Below the pieces are notes generated by a model, which saw nothing but the letters and a program-made list of their open reading frames with translations, searched no databases and was not told where the DNA came from. From Solwaraspora sp. WMMD792 (lineage in GTDB: Bacteria > Actinomycetota > Actinomycetes > Mycobacteriales > Micromonosporaceae), in contig NZ_JARUBH010000009.1 of the NCBI RefSeq assembly GCF_029626105.1, positions 6,386,001 through 6,450,000 of the forward strand: a stretch of 64,000 nucleotides of DNA. The letters are read 5' to 3'. Every line of letters begins with the position of its first letter. Position 1 is the first letter of the stretch. Position numbers and translations under genes: made by a program. Below, piece after piece: positions 20,320 to 30,518 of this stretch.

Positions 20320-20605
20320 CGCGTTGCCTCCGTCCCGCTGAGCTGCCCCACGCCGCAAGGTCGACCCGCCCGCGACGTCCTCCGCACACGGTACGCCGAT
20401 AAGTCACCCGATGGGAGTAGGCCACGCCGGGCATGTCGAGTGAGCTGCCCCGATCCGTCCGGCTGGGCGGGTCGGATGGCGGACGGTGATCGAGCGTCGG
20501 CGATCACGGTCGATCACGGATGGTCAGCGGTTGATCGTCATCCTAGAGCAAACCGGCCGGTTCGGCGACAATCAACGCCGAACCGGCCTTATCACCCGAT
20601 ATGCC
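20320..20605. other. Intergenic region between sepH and serC
   Basis: It holds the sepH promoter side, several GATCA-rich short repeats (20480-20540) and the serC terminator. I see no gene. Confidence 0.6.
20555..20588 (-). terminator. serC terminator
   Basis: Perfect 13-bp arms 20555-20567 and 20576-20588 with an 8-nt loop lie just after the serC stop. On the minus strand a TTTG stretch follows the stem. Confidence 0.75.
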
Positions 20606-21874
<1,269 letters not shown>

Positions 21875-21875
21875 T

Positions 21876-21909
21876 CAGGATCGGTGCCGGACCAGGATCC
21901 GTGCCGGAT
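21876..21909. repeat. 17-bp tandem pair at the end of the citrate synthase gene
   Basis: Two adjacent 17-bp units, CAGGATCGGTGCCGGAC and a copy with two changes, reach the stop codon. It may form part of the terminator. Confidence 0.5.
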
Positions 21910-23015
21910 CAGACGTCGTGCGGGACCGCGTCCCAGCCGGCGACCTGCTGCGGCTTGCGCGGCTGCGGGCCGACGTACCGGGCGGACGGGCGGACCAGCC
22001 GCTTGAGCCGCTTCTGCTCCAGGATGTGAGCGCTCCAGCCGCCCATCCGGGCGCAGGTGAACATCGAGGTGAACATGTGCGCCGGCACCTCGGCGAAGTC
22101 GAGCACCACCGCCGACCAGAACTCGACGTTGGTCGCCAGCACCCGGTCCGGCTTGCGGTTGTGCAACTCCTCCAGAGCGGCCTTCTCCAGCGCCTCGGCC
22201 ACCTCGTAACGGGGCGCGCCGAGCTCCTTGGCGGTGCGGCGCAGCACCCGGGCGCGCGGGTCCTCGGCCCGGTACACCCGGTGACCGAACCCCATCAGCC
22301 GTTCGCCGCGGTCGAGCACGCCCTTGACGTACGACTCGGCGTCGCCGCTGCGCTCGACGCCCTCGATCATGTGCAGCACCCGGGACGGGGCACCACCGTG
22401 CAGCGGTCCGGAGAGCGCGCCGATGCCCGACGAGATGCAGGCGGCGGCGTCGGCTCCGGTGGAGGCGACCACCCGGGCGGTGAAGGTGGAGGCGTTCATG
22501 CCGTGTTCGGCGGCGGAGATGAAGTACGCGTCGACCGCCTTGACGTGCCGCGGGTCGGGCTCGCCACGCCACCGGCGCATGAACCGCTCGACGATGGTCT
22601 GCGCCTTGTCGATCTCCTTCTGCGGCACGGCCGGCAGACCGAGCCCCCGGGCCGACTGGGCGACGAACGACAACGCGGTGACCGACACCCGGGCCAGGTC
22701 CGCGCGGGCCTGCTCGTCGGAGATGTCGAGCAGTTGGGACAACCCCCAGTACGGGGCGAGCATGGCGACCGCCGACTGCACGTCCACCCGGATGTCGCCG
22801 GAGTGCACCGGCACCGGGAACGGCTCGGCGGGCGGCAGACCCGGCCCGAACCGACCGTCGACCAGCAGTGCCCAGACGTTGCCGAAGGAGACCTGTCCGA
22901 TCAGATCCTCGATGTCGACGCCGCGGTACCGTAGGGCACCGCCCTCCTTGTCAGGCTCGGCGATTTCGGTCTCGAATGCGATCACACCTTCGAGACCCGG
23001 TTTGAAGTCGGACAT
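21909..23015 (-). CDS. citA: Citrate synthase 2 (CitA type)
   Basis: A 368-residue citrate synthase that condenses acetyl-CoA and oxaloacetate. It starts F-K-P-G-L-E-G-V-I-A-F-E-T-E-I-A-E-P-D-K-E-G-G, very like mycobacterial CitA. Catalytic residues are visible: H206 (L-H-G-G-A), H245 (M-G-F-G-H-R-V-Y) and D306 (L-D-F). The ATG has AGGAG upstream. It is divergent from pdxH. Confidence 0.92.
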   Translation of the reverse strand: MSDFKPGLEGVIAFETEIAEPDKEGGALRYRGVDIEDLIGQVSFGNVWALLVDGRFGPGLPPAEPFPVPVHSGDIRVDVQSAVAMLAPYWGLSQLLDISDEQARADLARVSVTALSFVAQSARGLGLPAVPQKEIDKAQTIVERFMRRWRGEPDPRHVKAVDAYFISAAEHGMNASTFTARVVASTGADAAACISSGIGALSGPLHGGAPSRVLHMIEGVERSGDAESYVKGVLDRGERLMGFGHRVYRAEDPRARVLRRTAKELGAPRYEVAEALEKAALEELHNRKPDRVLATNVEFWSAVVLDFAEVPAHMFTSMFTCARMGGWSAHILEQKRLKRLVRPSARYVGPQPRKPQQVAGWDAVPHDV

Positions 23016-23115
23016 GTGGCTCTCCTGGTGGGGATTTTGGCGGTGCTGCCCGAGCGCCCGGTAGAACTGCTGCAGGCTGCCCTGAACGGCTTTCACTGAC
23101 GTCCGTGTGCTGCGG

Positions 23116-23165
23116 TGACTGGTCGTTCGTGCCCGGTGGGTGACCGGTTGTTCGTGCCTGGTGGG
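23116..23165. repeat. 25-bp tandem duplication between citA and pdxH
   Basis: Units 23116-23140 and 23141-23165 match at 22 of 25 positions. They lie in the divergent promoter region. Confidence 0.7.
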
Positions 23166-23215
23166 TACCCAGCGTAAGTTCGGTGCCAGGGGTAGCCCTA
23201 GTTCAGGAGAGCGAC

Positions 23216-23875
23216 GTGACGGGAGACACACCGCGACCGAGTCTGCCGCGTCGTGACTATCGCGGTGCCCCGGAACTGCGTCGCCGCGACCTCGCCGTCG
23301 ACTGGCACACCCAGTTCGCCCGGTGGTTCGCCGACGCGGTGGCGGCCGGGTTGCCGGAGCCGAATGCGATGGTGCTGGCCACGGCCGACGTCGATGGGCG
23401 ACCGAGTACCCGGACGGTGTTGATGAAAGGGTACGACGAGACGGGAATCGTCTTCTTCACCAACTACCGGTCCCGCAAGGGCGCCGAGGCCACCGACAAT
23501 CCGTCGGTCAGCCTGCTCTTTCCATGGTTCGCGATGTCCCGGCAGGTGGAGGTACGTGGGGTGGTGGCACCGGTCCCCCGGGCGCAGACCGAGGCGTACT
23601 TCGCCACCCGGCCGCGCGGCTCCCAGCTCGGCGCCTGGGCCAGCCCTCAGTCGCGGGTGGTGCCGGACCGCGCGGCGGTCGACGCCGGTCTGGCCGCCGC
23701 CCGGCGGCGGTTCCCGGAGTCGACCGTGGTGCCACCGCCGCCGCACTGGGGCGGCCTGCGGGTGACGCCGTGGACCGTCGAGTTCTGGCAGGGTCGGGCC
23801 GACCGGCTGCACGACCGGTTGCGGTACCGCCGGGATGCCGGCGGTGGCTGGTCGATCGAGCGGATCGCGCCGTAG
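23216..23875 (+). CDS. pdxH: Pyridoxamine 5'-phosphate oxidase PdxH
   Basis: A 219-residue FMN enzyme that oxidises pyridoxine or pyridoxamine phosphate to PLP. Family signatures: R-x-Y-R-G-x-x-E-L-R, P-N-A-M-V-L-A-T, S-T-R-T-V-L-M-K-G-Y-D and the diagnostic C-terminal E-F-W-Q-G-R-x-D-R-L-H-D-R-L. The GTG start has AGGAG upstream. PLP made here serves SerC among others. Confidence 0.95.
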   Translation: MTGDTPRPSLPRRDYRGAPELRRRDLAVDWHTQFARWFADAVAAGLPEPNAMVLATADVDGRPSTRTVLMKGYDETGIVFFTNYRSRKGAEATDNPSVSLLFPWFAMSRQVEVRGVVAPVPRAQTEAYFATRPRGSQLGAWASPQSRVVPDRAAVDAGLAAARRRFPESTVVPPPPHWGGLRVTPWTVEFWQGRADRLHDRLRYRRDAGGGWSIERIAP

Positions 23876-23948
23876 CGCAACCTTTAATTTACTCTTAGCT
23901 ATTGTGGATCACTGGCCGGCGGGTGACCCGCGAGCTGGATTGAACCGT

Positions 23949-23961
23949 TATCGTCGCCGCA
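23949..23961 (+). promoter_or_regulatory. -10 element placed for a leaderless epimerase mRNA
   Basis: TATCGT at 23949-23954 ends 6 nt before the ATG, and no ribosome site is present. No clear -35 is visible. Confidence 0.45.
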
Positions 23962-24926
23962 TGGACAACGTCGATGCACGTCCGGGCCCGCCGTCCGGAG
24001 CGCAGTGGACGATCGCGGCGGACGGGCACGAGGCCGTCGTGGTCGAGGTGGGTGGCGGGCTGCGGGCGTACCGCGCCGGTGGGGTCGACTACGTCGACGG
24101 GTACGCCGAGGACGAGCTCTGTGTCGGCGGTGCCGGCCAGATCCTGGCTCCGTGGCCGAACCGGATCCGCGACGGCCGCTACACCTTCGCCGAGGTCACC
24201 CGGCAGCTGCACCTGTCCGAGCCGGACCGGCACACCGCGCTGCACGGGCTGGTCTGCTGGTTGCCCTGGCAACTGATCACCAAGACAGCCGACGAAGTGG
24301 TGGTCGGCTGCACCCTCTTCCCGCACCCCGGCTACCCGTGGTCGCTGGTGCTGCGTACCCGCTGGGTGGTCGGCGCCGACGGACTGCGGGTGACCCATCA
24401 GGTGACCAACGCCAGCGCCGAGCCGGCACCGTTCGGGCTCGGGGTCCATCCGTACCTGCGGCTGCCGGACACCGTCGTCGACGACCTGACCCTGCACCTG
24501 CCGGCCCGCAGCCGGCTGCTGGTGGACGGCCGGCTGCTGCCGATCGGTGCGGCGAAGGTGGCCGGTGGCGAGTACGACTTCACCAAGCCGCGGCGGATCG
24601 GTCCGGTGGTGCTGGACACCGCGTTCGGCGATCTTGAGCGGGATCCGTCGGGCGGCTCCGCGGTCCGGTTGTCCAACCAGGATGGATCGGAAGGCGTGAC
24701 GCTCTGGGCCGACGCCGCCTTCGGCTGGTGGCAGCTGTTCAGCGGGGACACCCTCGCGGAGCCGCGCTACCGGCGGTCGGTGGCGGTCGAGCCGATGACC
24801 TGCCCGCCGGACGCGTTCCGGTCCGGGCGGGATCTGATCGTCCTGGCGCCGGCCGAGACCTGGCAGGCGAGCTGGGGCATCCGGCCGGGGCAGGAGCCGG
24901 CGGGACCGGGGCCGGAGGGCCGGTGA
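23961..24926 (+). CDS. Aldose 1-epimerase family protein
   Basis: A 321-residue galactose-mutarotase-like protein that would interconvert anomers of a sugar. Motifs: G-G-L-R-A-Y, A-P-W-P-N-R-I-R-D-G, the histidine in A-L-H-G-L-V, and the second one in L-G-V-H-P-Y-L-R. The E-P-M-T-C-P-P-D-A segment carries the conserved Glu. The start at ATG gives M-D-N-V-D-A; no Shine-Dalgarno is visible and a leaderless transcript is plausible. It is translationally coupled to the nitroreductase gene. Confidence 0.88.
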   Translation: MDNVDARPGPPSGAQWTIAADGHEAVVVEVGGGLRAYRAGGVDYVDGYAEDELCVGGAGQILAPWPNRIRDGRYTFAEVTRQLHLSEPDRHTALHGLVCWLPWQLITKTADEVVVGCTLFPHPGYPWSLVLRTRWVVGADGLRVTHQVTNASAEPAPFGLGVHPYLRLPDTVVDDLTLHLPARSRLLVDGRLLPIGAAKVAGGEYDFTKPRRIGPVVLDTAFGDLERDPSGGSAVRLSNQDGSEGVTLWADAAFGWWQLFSGDTLAEPRYRRSVAVEPMTCPPDAFRSGRDLIVLAPAETWQASWGIRPGQEPAGPGPEGR

Positions 24927-25546
24927 TGGAGTTCCGCGACGCGGTACGTCGGCGGCGGATGGTCCGCAACTACGATCCGGACCGCCCGGTACCGCCCGAG
25001 ATCGTCGACCGGTTGCTGGAGCACGCCATCCACGCGCCGTCGGCCGGGTTCTCCCAGGGCTGGGCATTCCTGGTGCTGGACCGGCCGGACGACCGGGCGG
25101 CGTTCTGGGCGGCGACCACCCCGGTGGCGGCGGACCCGGACACCGAGCGGCGCAGCCGCTGGCTGGCCGGCATGACCCAGGCACCACTGATCATCGTCCC
25201 GCACGCCAACCGGTCGGCGTACCTGGACCGGTACGCCCAGCCGGACAAGGGTTGGACCGACCGCGACGAGGCGCGCTGGCCGGTGCCGTACTGGCACATC
25301 GACACCGGGTTCGCGGCGCTGCTGATGCTGCTGACCGCCGTGGACGAAGGGCTGGGAGCCTGCTTCTTCGGCATCCCGCCGGAGCGCACGCCGAATTTCC
25401 GGGAGGCGTTCGGCGTGCCGGACGAGTTCGTCCCGATCGGTGCGATCACCGTCGGCTACCGGGCACCTGACACGCGTTCCCCGTCGCTGCGTCGCGGTCG
25501 CCGTCCGGTCGACGAGGTGGTTCATCGTGGCCGGTGGAACGGTTGA
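24926..25546 (+). CDS. Nitroreductase-family flavoprotein
   Basis: A 206-residue NAD(P)H-dependent FMN oxidoreductase. It begins F-R-D-A-V-R-R-R-R-M-V-R-N-Y, the phosphate-binding Arg cluster of the family. A-P-S-A-G-F-S-Q-G-W and G-L-G-A-C-F-F-G-I-P further support FMN binding. The ATG shares one base with the stop of the epimerase gene (TGATG) and has GGAGGG upstream. Its substrate is unknown; homologues act on nitro compounds, quinones or F420-like factors. Confidence 0.88.
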   Translation: MEFRDAVRRRRMVRNYDPDRPVPPEIVDRLLEHAIHAPSAGFSQGWAFLVLDRPDDRAAFWAATTPVAADPDTERRSRWLAGMTQAPLIIVPHANRSAYLDRYAQPDKGWTDRDEARWPVPYWHIDTGFAALLMLLTAVDEGLGACFFGIPPERTPNFREAFGVPDEFVPIGAITVGYRAPDTRSPSLRRGRRPVDEVVHRGRWNG

Positions 25547-25717
25547 CCGGGGCCGGTTGCCGGCGGTGACGCTGCGATACGGGCCACAGGATCGCTCCGA
25601 TTGGTCGCGGCAGGTCGCTACGCTGGCAGACGCGCTGGCGTACGGTGGCGTCCGGCCGGCGGGTGGCGGTTCGGCAGACAGACGGTCCGGTAGGCGACAT
25701 GGGAGGAGCGCGCCGTC

Positions 25718-26029
25718 GTGATCTTCAAAGCGGTGCGGGACGGTCGTCCTTACCCTGAGCACGGTCTGACCCTGAAGCAGTGGGCGGAGATTCCGCCCCG
25801 CCCGCTGCGGCTCGATCAGCTGATCACCACCAAGCGGGAGCTGGCGCTGGACAAGCTGCTCGCCGAGGACTCGACGTTCTACGGCGACCTCTTCCCGCAC
25901 GTGGTCCAGTGGAACGGCGGTCTCTACCTGGAGGACGGCCTGCACCGTGCCCTGCGGGCCGCGCTCCAGCAGCGCAACCAGATCCACGCCCGGGTGTACC
26001 TGCTCATCCAGCAGCGGGCCGCCGGCTGA
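25718..26029 (+). CDS. Small conserved protein with ParB-like DGLHRALRAA motif
   Basis: A 103-residue protein conserved in actinobacteria; function not known to me. It opens I-F-K-A-V-R-D-G-R-P-Y-P-E-H-G and ends with L-Y-L-E-D-G-L-H-R-A-L-R-A-A-L. That last motif resembles the D-G-x-H-R-x-x-A-A loop of ParB/sulfiredoxin-fold proteins. The GTG start has GGAGG 11 nt upstream. No toxin gene is next to it, so I do not call it an antitoxin. Confidence 0.65.
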   Translation: MIFKAVRDGRPYPEHGLTLKQWAEIPPRPLRLDQLITTKRELALDKLLAEDSTFYGDLFPHVVQWNGGLYLEDGLHRALRAALQQRNQIHARVYLLIQQRAAG

Positions 26030-26174
26030 CCTGCCGGCCCGGCCCTGCCTGCCGGCCCGATCCGTCCGCCGGGCGTGATGCTCCGCCGGCCGGCTCCGGA
26101 TGCGGTTGTCGTACCGGGGCCGTACGGTGAATCCAGACGTCCCGGCGGTGGGCCGGCGTCTGGTGAGGACGGTG

Positions 26175-26933
26175 ATGGGGATGTCCCGTAGCGGCGATGT
26201 CAACACTCCTACTCGGGAATTTCCGGAATATCCCGACGGTACGCCGGAGCAGACCGGGCCGGTCGAGCCGGCTACGCCACCGGCGGAGTCCGGCGGGCGT
26301 CGACGCGGGCTGTTCGGCCTCGCCGCAATCGTCGGCCTGGTCGCGGTGGTGCTGCTGTCGACCCAGGCCGTCGGGTTGCTACCGAACTGGCGCAACCCCT
26401 TCGCCCAACAGGAGACCGATCGCACTCAGCCGCCGGTGCTGCAGTCGATCCAGGATCTCAGCCGGTTCGTCGCGGCGGAGGGCAACTACCAGGTCGTCGT
26501 CGACCTTGAGCAGGACCGACGGTACGTGCCGGATTTCCTGCTCAACGAACGAACCCTGTTCGTCGGGGTCGGAACGGTCGAGGCATACGTCGATTTCGGG
26601 CAAATCGGCGAGGAAGCCATATCTACCTCTGAGGATGGTCTTTCTGCGCAAATCGAGTTGCCGGCCCCGCAGTTGACCGACGCGGATCTCGATCTCGACA
26701 ACAGTTATGTCTTCGCCGAGGAGCGCGGCCTGCTCAACCGTCTCGGTGAGGTGTTCGGCGGTGACCCGAACCGGCGGCAGCAGGTCTACCAGTTGGCCGA
26801 GGACCGGATCACGGCTGCCGCCCGGGAGAGCGGGATCGCCGGGCGGGCCGAGGAGAACACCCGCAAGATGCTGACGGGGCTGCTGCGCTCTCTGGGATAC
26901 GAGGAAATCTCAGTCACCTTTGTGACGCCGTAG
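26175..26933 (+). CDS. DUF4230 membrane-anchored protein
   Basis: About 252 residues: a Pro/Glu-rich N-terminus of about 40, one membrane helix (about 46-64) and an extracellular DUF4230 domain. That domain has L-Q-S-I-Q-D-L-S-R-F-V-A-A-E-G-N-Y-Q-V near its start and a conserved L-F-V-G-V-G-T-V-E-A-Y-V-D core. Function unknown. The start was chosen by GAGG 7 nt upstream; GTG 26163 and ATG 26181 are alternatives. A strong terminator follows. Confidence 0.8.
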   Translation: MGMSRSGDVNTPTREFPEYPDGTPEQTGPVEPATPPAESGGRRRGLFGLAAIVGLVAVVLLSTQAVGLLPNWRNPFAQQETDRTQPPVLQSIQDLSRFVAAEGNYQVVVDLEQDRRYVPDFLLNERTLFVGVGTVEAYVDFGQIGEEAISTSEDGLSAQIELPAPQLTDADLDLDNSYVFAEERGLLNRLGEVFGGDPNRRQQVYQLAEDRITAAARESGIAGRAEENTRKMLTGLLRSLGYEEISVTFVTP

Positions 26934-26974
26934 ACATTTTCGCAGGCTGAAACCGCCCGTAAAGGATGGTGATA

Positions 26975-27008
26975 CGCCGGACCGAATCATCCTTCGGTCC
27001 GGCGTTTT
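26975..27008 (+). terminator. Rho-independent terminator after the DUF4230 gene
   Basis: Perfect 12-bp arms 26975-26986 and 26993-27004 with a 6-nt loop are followed at once by TTTT. This is the clearest intrinsic terminator in the window. Confidence 0.88.
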
Positions 27009-27158
27009 CTGTCCAGGGGTGGGCACTCGTTCCGCGTGGGTCGCGCTAGAGTGAAGTCGAGGGCCGGATCCGCGGAAACGGCGGGCCAGAAAATGAAATT
27101 GACTCATGACTGGTACGGCGGCCTGGCTGTGGTCAGTCTCTAATTCGGGGGTGCACCC

Positions 27159-28385
27159 GTGGCGCGTTCGGTGCGCAACGACGAGGTCGAGGTCACTGTC
27201 CTTCTGCCGTGTCTGAACGAGGCGGAGACGCTGGAGGTGTGCATCCGCAAGGCCCGCCGGTCCCTCGACGAGCTCGGGGTCCGGGGCGAGGTCCTGGTCA
27301 GCGACAACGGCTCCACCGACGGCTCACAGGAAATCGCCGTACGCGCCGGTGCCCGGGTGTCGCACGCCCCGATGCGCGGCTACGGCGGAGCACTGATCAA
27401 CGGCGTCGAGCAGGCCCGCGGTCGGTACGTCATCATGGCCGACGCCGACGACTCGTACGACCTTTCCGACCTCGGACCTTTCATTCATGAATTGCGGCGC
27501 GGTCGGGACGTGGTGATGGGAAACCGGTTCCGTGGCGGTATAGCCGACGGCGCGATGCCGTTTCTGCACCGTCATCTCGGCAACCCGGTGCTCTCCTGGC
27601 TGGGCCGTCGGCTGTTCAACCTGAACGTGGGCGATTTTCACTGCGGGATCCGTGGGTTCAACCGGGACCGGGTCCGGCAGTTGCAGCTGTGCATGCCGGG
27701 CATGGAATTCGCCTCCGAACTGGTCGTCCGGGCCGCGCTCAACGGCTACGACATCACCGAGGTGCCGACCACCCTGCGCCCCGACGGCCGGAGTCGGCCG
27801 CCCCACCTGCGGACCTGGCGGGACGGCTGGCGTCACCTGCGGTTCCTGCTGGTATTCGCCCCCCGGAAGATGCTGATCTGGCCCGGTGCGGTGCTCTTCA
27901 CGGTCGGCCTGATCGGCACCGTCACGTTGGCCGTCGGCCCGTTGGTCGTCGGCGGGATCGGGTTCGACGTCAGCACCCTCGTCTACACCTGTCTCGCCAT
28001 GCTCGCCGGCGCACAGCTGCTGCTCTTCGGAGCGTTCGCGCTGATCTACGGCAGATACGAGGGCATCACCGACCTGCGACAGTCCGACCGGTGGAGCCGG
28101 TACGTCAGACTGGAGACCTGCACGGCCGGCGGGATCGTGTTGATCCTGCTGGGTCTGGCCGGCACCATCCTGGCGGTCGCCACCTGGGGTGCGACCGGCT
28201 TCGGCGCCCAGGACGCGAGTGACACCATGCGGGTAGTGCTGCCCTCCTCGACCGCGATCGGCCTCGGCGCGACACTGATCTTCGCCGGGCTCTTCTCCAG
28301 CCTGCTCAGCCTGCGGCGGGTCTCCGTCGCCGTGGCCGATCAGCAGATCTCGGAGCCCGGCCCGCTGGTCGTCAGCACCCACTGA
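27159..28385 (+). CDS. GT2 glycosyltransferase (polyprenyl-phosphate sugar type)
   Basis: A 408-residue membrane glycosyltransferase. The GT-A domain (1-230) has L-P-C-L-N-E-A-E-T-L and a D95-A-D97 metal motif. R-G-Y-G-G-A-L-I-N-G is typical of enzymes related to dolichyl-phosphate mannose/glucose synthases. Four or so C-terminal helices anchor it. It likely charges polyprenyl phosphate with a sugar for the AftA-like transferase encoded 69 nt downstream. The GTG start has GGGGGTG upstream. Confidence 0.85.
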   Translation: MARSVRNDEVEVTVLLPCLNEAETLEVCIRKARRSLDELGVRGEVLVSDNGSTDGSQEIAVRAGARVSHAPMRGYGGALINGVEQARGRYVIMADADDSYDLSDLGPFIHELRRGRDVVMGNRFRGGIADGAMPFLHRHLGNPVLSWLGRRLFNLNVGDFHCGIRGFNRDRVRQLQLCMPGMEFASELVVRAALNGYDITEVPTTLRPDGRSRPPHLRTWRDGWRHLRFLLVFAPRKMLIWPGAVLFTVGLIGTVTLAVGPLVVGGIGFDVSTLVYTCLAMLAGAQLLLFGAFALIYGRYEGITDLRQSDRWSRYVRLETCTAGGIVLILLGLAGTILAVATWGATGFGAQDASDTMRVVLPSSTAIGLGATLIFAGLFSSLLSLRRVSVAVADQQISEPGPLVVSTH

Positions 28386-28454
28386 CCAGGACGGCCCGCC
28401 GATGCACGACATGGCCGGCGCGCGTCACGACAACGAACGGTTCCGCGGAGCACC

Positions 28455-30473
28455 ATGACTGTCGAGACATCCCCGGCCGGCGCTGGCGAGCCGTCCGGCC
28501 GGGAGGTCGGTTCGCCCGGCCGGGAGGTCGGTTCGCCTGGCCGGGAGGTCGGTTCGCAGGGCCGGACGGCATCGGGCCGGATCCCGGAGCAGGACAATCC
28601 GGACGGATCTCGTAGGCCGGAGTCAGGGCCAGAGCCGGGTCGGCCCCGGGTCAGCCGGTTGCCGGCACTGGCCGGCCGGCCGGGGCTGCTCGCCGTACTG
28701 ACCTGGCTGGTGGCCACACCGGTGGCGGTCGTGCTGCCGTCGGTGGTGCGCGCCGACCCCTTCACGGTGGCGGGTCGGGCGCTGCCGGTCGCCAGTGGCC
28801 TGCTGCTGGTCTGCCTCGGCGGACTGGCCGCTGCCGCCGTTCGGCGATGGCAGCCCACCGCGATGCCGGCACTGGCCGGAGTCAGCGCCGGCCTGGCCTC
28901 GGCCTGGCTGGCGCTGATCCTGCGGGCCGCGCTGTACGGCACCCCGTTCGGCTTCGGTGGCCTGTCCGGGGACATGCTGCGGATGACCGCCACCGCCACC
29001 CGGTACACGGTCACCGTGGCCAGCGCGGACACCACGGTGCCCGGGCTGCCGTCGGAGTACCCGCCGCTGTACGCCTGGCTGGTCGGCCGGGCGGCGGTGC
29101 TGCTCGACCAGCCCGCCTGGCGGTTGCTCGGCGACGCCGAGGTGCTGTTCGTCTCGGCGTCGGTGCTGGTCGGTTTCCTGCTGTGGCGCCGCCAGGTGGG
29201 TCCCTGGACGGCGCTGGCGATCTCCTGCGTGGGGGTGCTGGCCTGGTCCGACCCGCGGAAGGCGTACGAGGTCCTCGCCTTGATGATTTTCATCCCGTGG
29301 GTCCTGGAGACCTTCACCCGTCCGCCTCGCAGCCGGCTGCACTGGCTGGCCTGCGGGCTGCTCGGCGGTCTGCTGGTGGTGCTCTACCAGGCCTGGCTGG
29401 TCTACGCGGCGCTCGGCCTCGTGGTGATCATCGGGACGGCCTGGCGCGCCGAGCCGGACCGGTGGGCGTACCTGCGGCGGCTGCTGCTGGTCGCGGCGGT
29501 CGCCGCCGTCTCGTCGGCGTGGTACGTGCTGCCGTACCTGTGGGCGTTGACCACCGGCGGCGGCGGACAGCTGGTTTCCGACCTGTTCGTGTCGCCGTAC
29601 TACCTCGACGGTCTGCTGCCGTTCCTGGAGCGGGGTGACCTGCCGCTGCGTGGCCTGCAGCTGGCCGGCCTGGTGGGCTCGGTGTGGCTGATCCGGTCGA
29701 CCTGGTGGGCCCGGCCGCTGCTGCTGATCGCCGCCGGTGCGTTCGCCTACCGACTGCTGTCGATGGTGCGGTTCGTGCTGACCGGGCACACCGCCTTCGC
29801 GCACTACACGGCCCGGCTGTACGGCGTCGTGCTGGCCGTCGCCGGGGTGCTGACCCTGGTGCACGCGGTGCCGCTGCTGCTGCGCCGGCTGCGGATCAGC
29901 CCGCCGGTCGGACTGGCCGGCGTGCCGCTGGCGGTGCTGCTGGCCTGGGCGGTGCCGGTCTACTCCACGACTTGGATGCCGGGCACCAGCGGCTCCGGTT
30001 CGGGGTACGCGGCGGCCGCGCACGCCGAGCCGGTGCCCGGCGGCGGCTACCCCCGGTACGCGCCCGACACCGGCCGCGCTGACTGGTTCCCGGTCGAGCC
30101 GGTACGTCGAGCGGTCGAGCAGGTCACCGGGCCGGACCCGGACCGGGTCACCCTCAGCGTCGACGAACGGCTCTTCTCGTACCTGCCGTGGCCCGGTTAC
30201 CTGAGCAACGACCGGACCGCGGCGGGCACCCTGTCCCGGTGGGACGAACGCCGGGCCGAGCTGCGCGATCTGGCCGACCAGGAGGACCCGGCGGCGTTCG
30301 CCGCCGAGTCTGCGGCGACCGCGTTCGGGCCGATCGACGTCTTCGTCCTGACCCGGGACGGCGACGAGCTGATCTGGCGGGACCTGCGGTTCCATCGCGA
30401 CCAGTTCGACCCGCGGTACTGGGTGGTCCGCGACGACTTGCCGGGACAGGTCGTGGTCTCGGTCCGTCGGTGA
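28455..30473 (+). CDS. AftA-like arabinofuranosyltransferase (GT-C membrane protein)
   Basis: A 672-residue membrane protein resembling galactan arabinofuranosyltransferase AftA, which primes arabinan on cell-wall galactan using a decaprenyl-phosphate donor. There are about 11-12 helices (about 75-510), with the loop G-D-M-L-R-M-T-A-T-A...P-S-E-Y-P-P-L-Y-A-W-L after the third or fourth helix, and a soluble C-terminal domain from about 520. The first 60 residues are low complexity and contain three copies of G-R-E-V-G-S-P. The order with the preceding GT2 gene fits a donor-synthesis plus transfer pair. The exact linkage made is not provable from sequence. Confidence 0.75.
   Translation: MTVETSPAGAGEPSGREVGSPGREVGSPGREVGSQGRTASGRIPEQDNPDGSRRPESGPEPGRPRVSRLPALAGRPGLLAVLTWLVATPVAVVLPSVVRADPFTVAGRALPVASGLLLVCLGGLAAAAVRRWQPTAMPALAGVSAGLASAWLALILRAALYGTPFGFGGLSGDMLRMTATATRYTVTVASADTTVPGLPSEYPPLYAWLVGRAAVLLDQPAWRLLGDAEVLFVSASVLVGFLLWRRQVGPWTALAISCVGVLAWSDPRKAYEVLALMIFIPWVLETFTRPPRSRLHWLACGLLGGLLVVLYQAWLVYAALGLVVIIGTAWRAEPDRWAYLRRLLLVAAVAAVSSAWYVLPYLWALTTGGGGQLVSDLFVSPYYLDGLLPFLERGDLPLRGLQLAGLVGSVWLIRSTWWARPLLLIAAGAFAYRLLSMVRFVLTGHTAFAHYTARLYGVVLAVAGVLTLVHAVPLLLRRLRISPPVGLAGVPLAVLLAWAVPVYSTTWMPGTSGSGSGYAAAAHAEPVPGGGYPRYAPDTGRADWFPVEPVRRAVEQVTGPDPDRVTLSVDERLFSYLPWPGYLSNDRTAAGTLSRWDERRAELRDLADQEDPAAFAAESAATAFGPIDVFVLTRDGDELIWRDLRFHRDQFDPRYWVVRDDLPGQVVVSVRR
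28497..28559 (+). repeat. Three 21-bp in-frame repeats in the AftA-like gene
   Basis: Units start at 28497, 28518 and 28539 and encode G-R-E-V-G-S-P/Q. Copies are nearly identical, suggesting recent expansion. Confidence 0.85.
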
Positions 30474-30518
30474 CCGTGGTCGGCCGTTCCTGGGGCGGGC
30501 GGTGCCCGGGACGGGCGC

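Noticed and set aside
25718-26029. A toxin-antitoxin antitoxin.
   Set aside because: No toxin gene adjoins it and the sequence shows no typical antitoxin DNA-binding domain.
28623-30395. A long open frame opposite the AftA-like gene, and similar long antisense frames elsewhere (for example 12537-13727, 31767-33179).
   Set aside because: They encode Arg/Gln/Pro-rich sequence without family resemblance. They arise from the strong third-position GC bias of the real genes.
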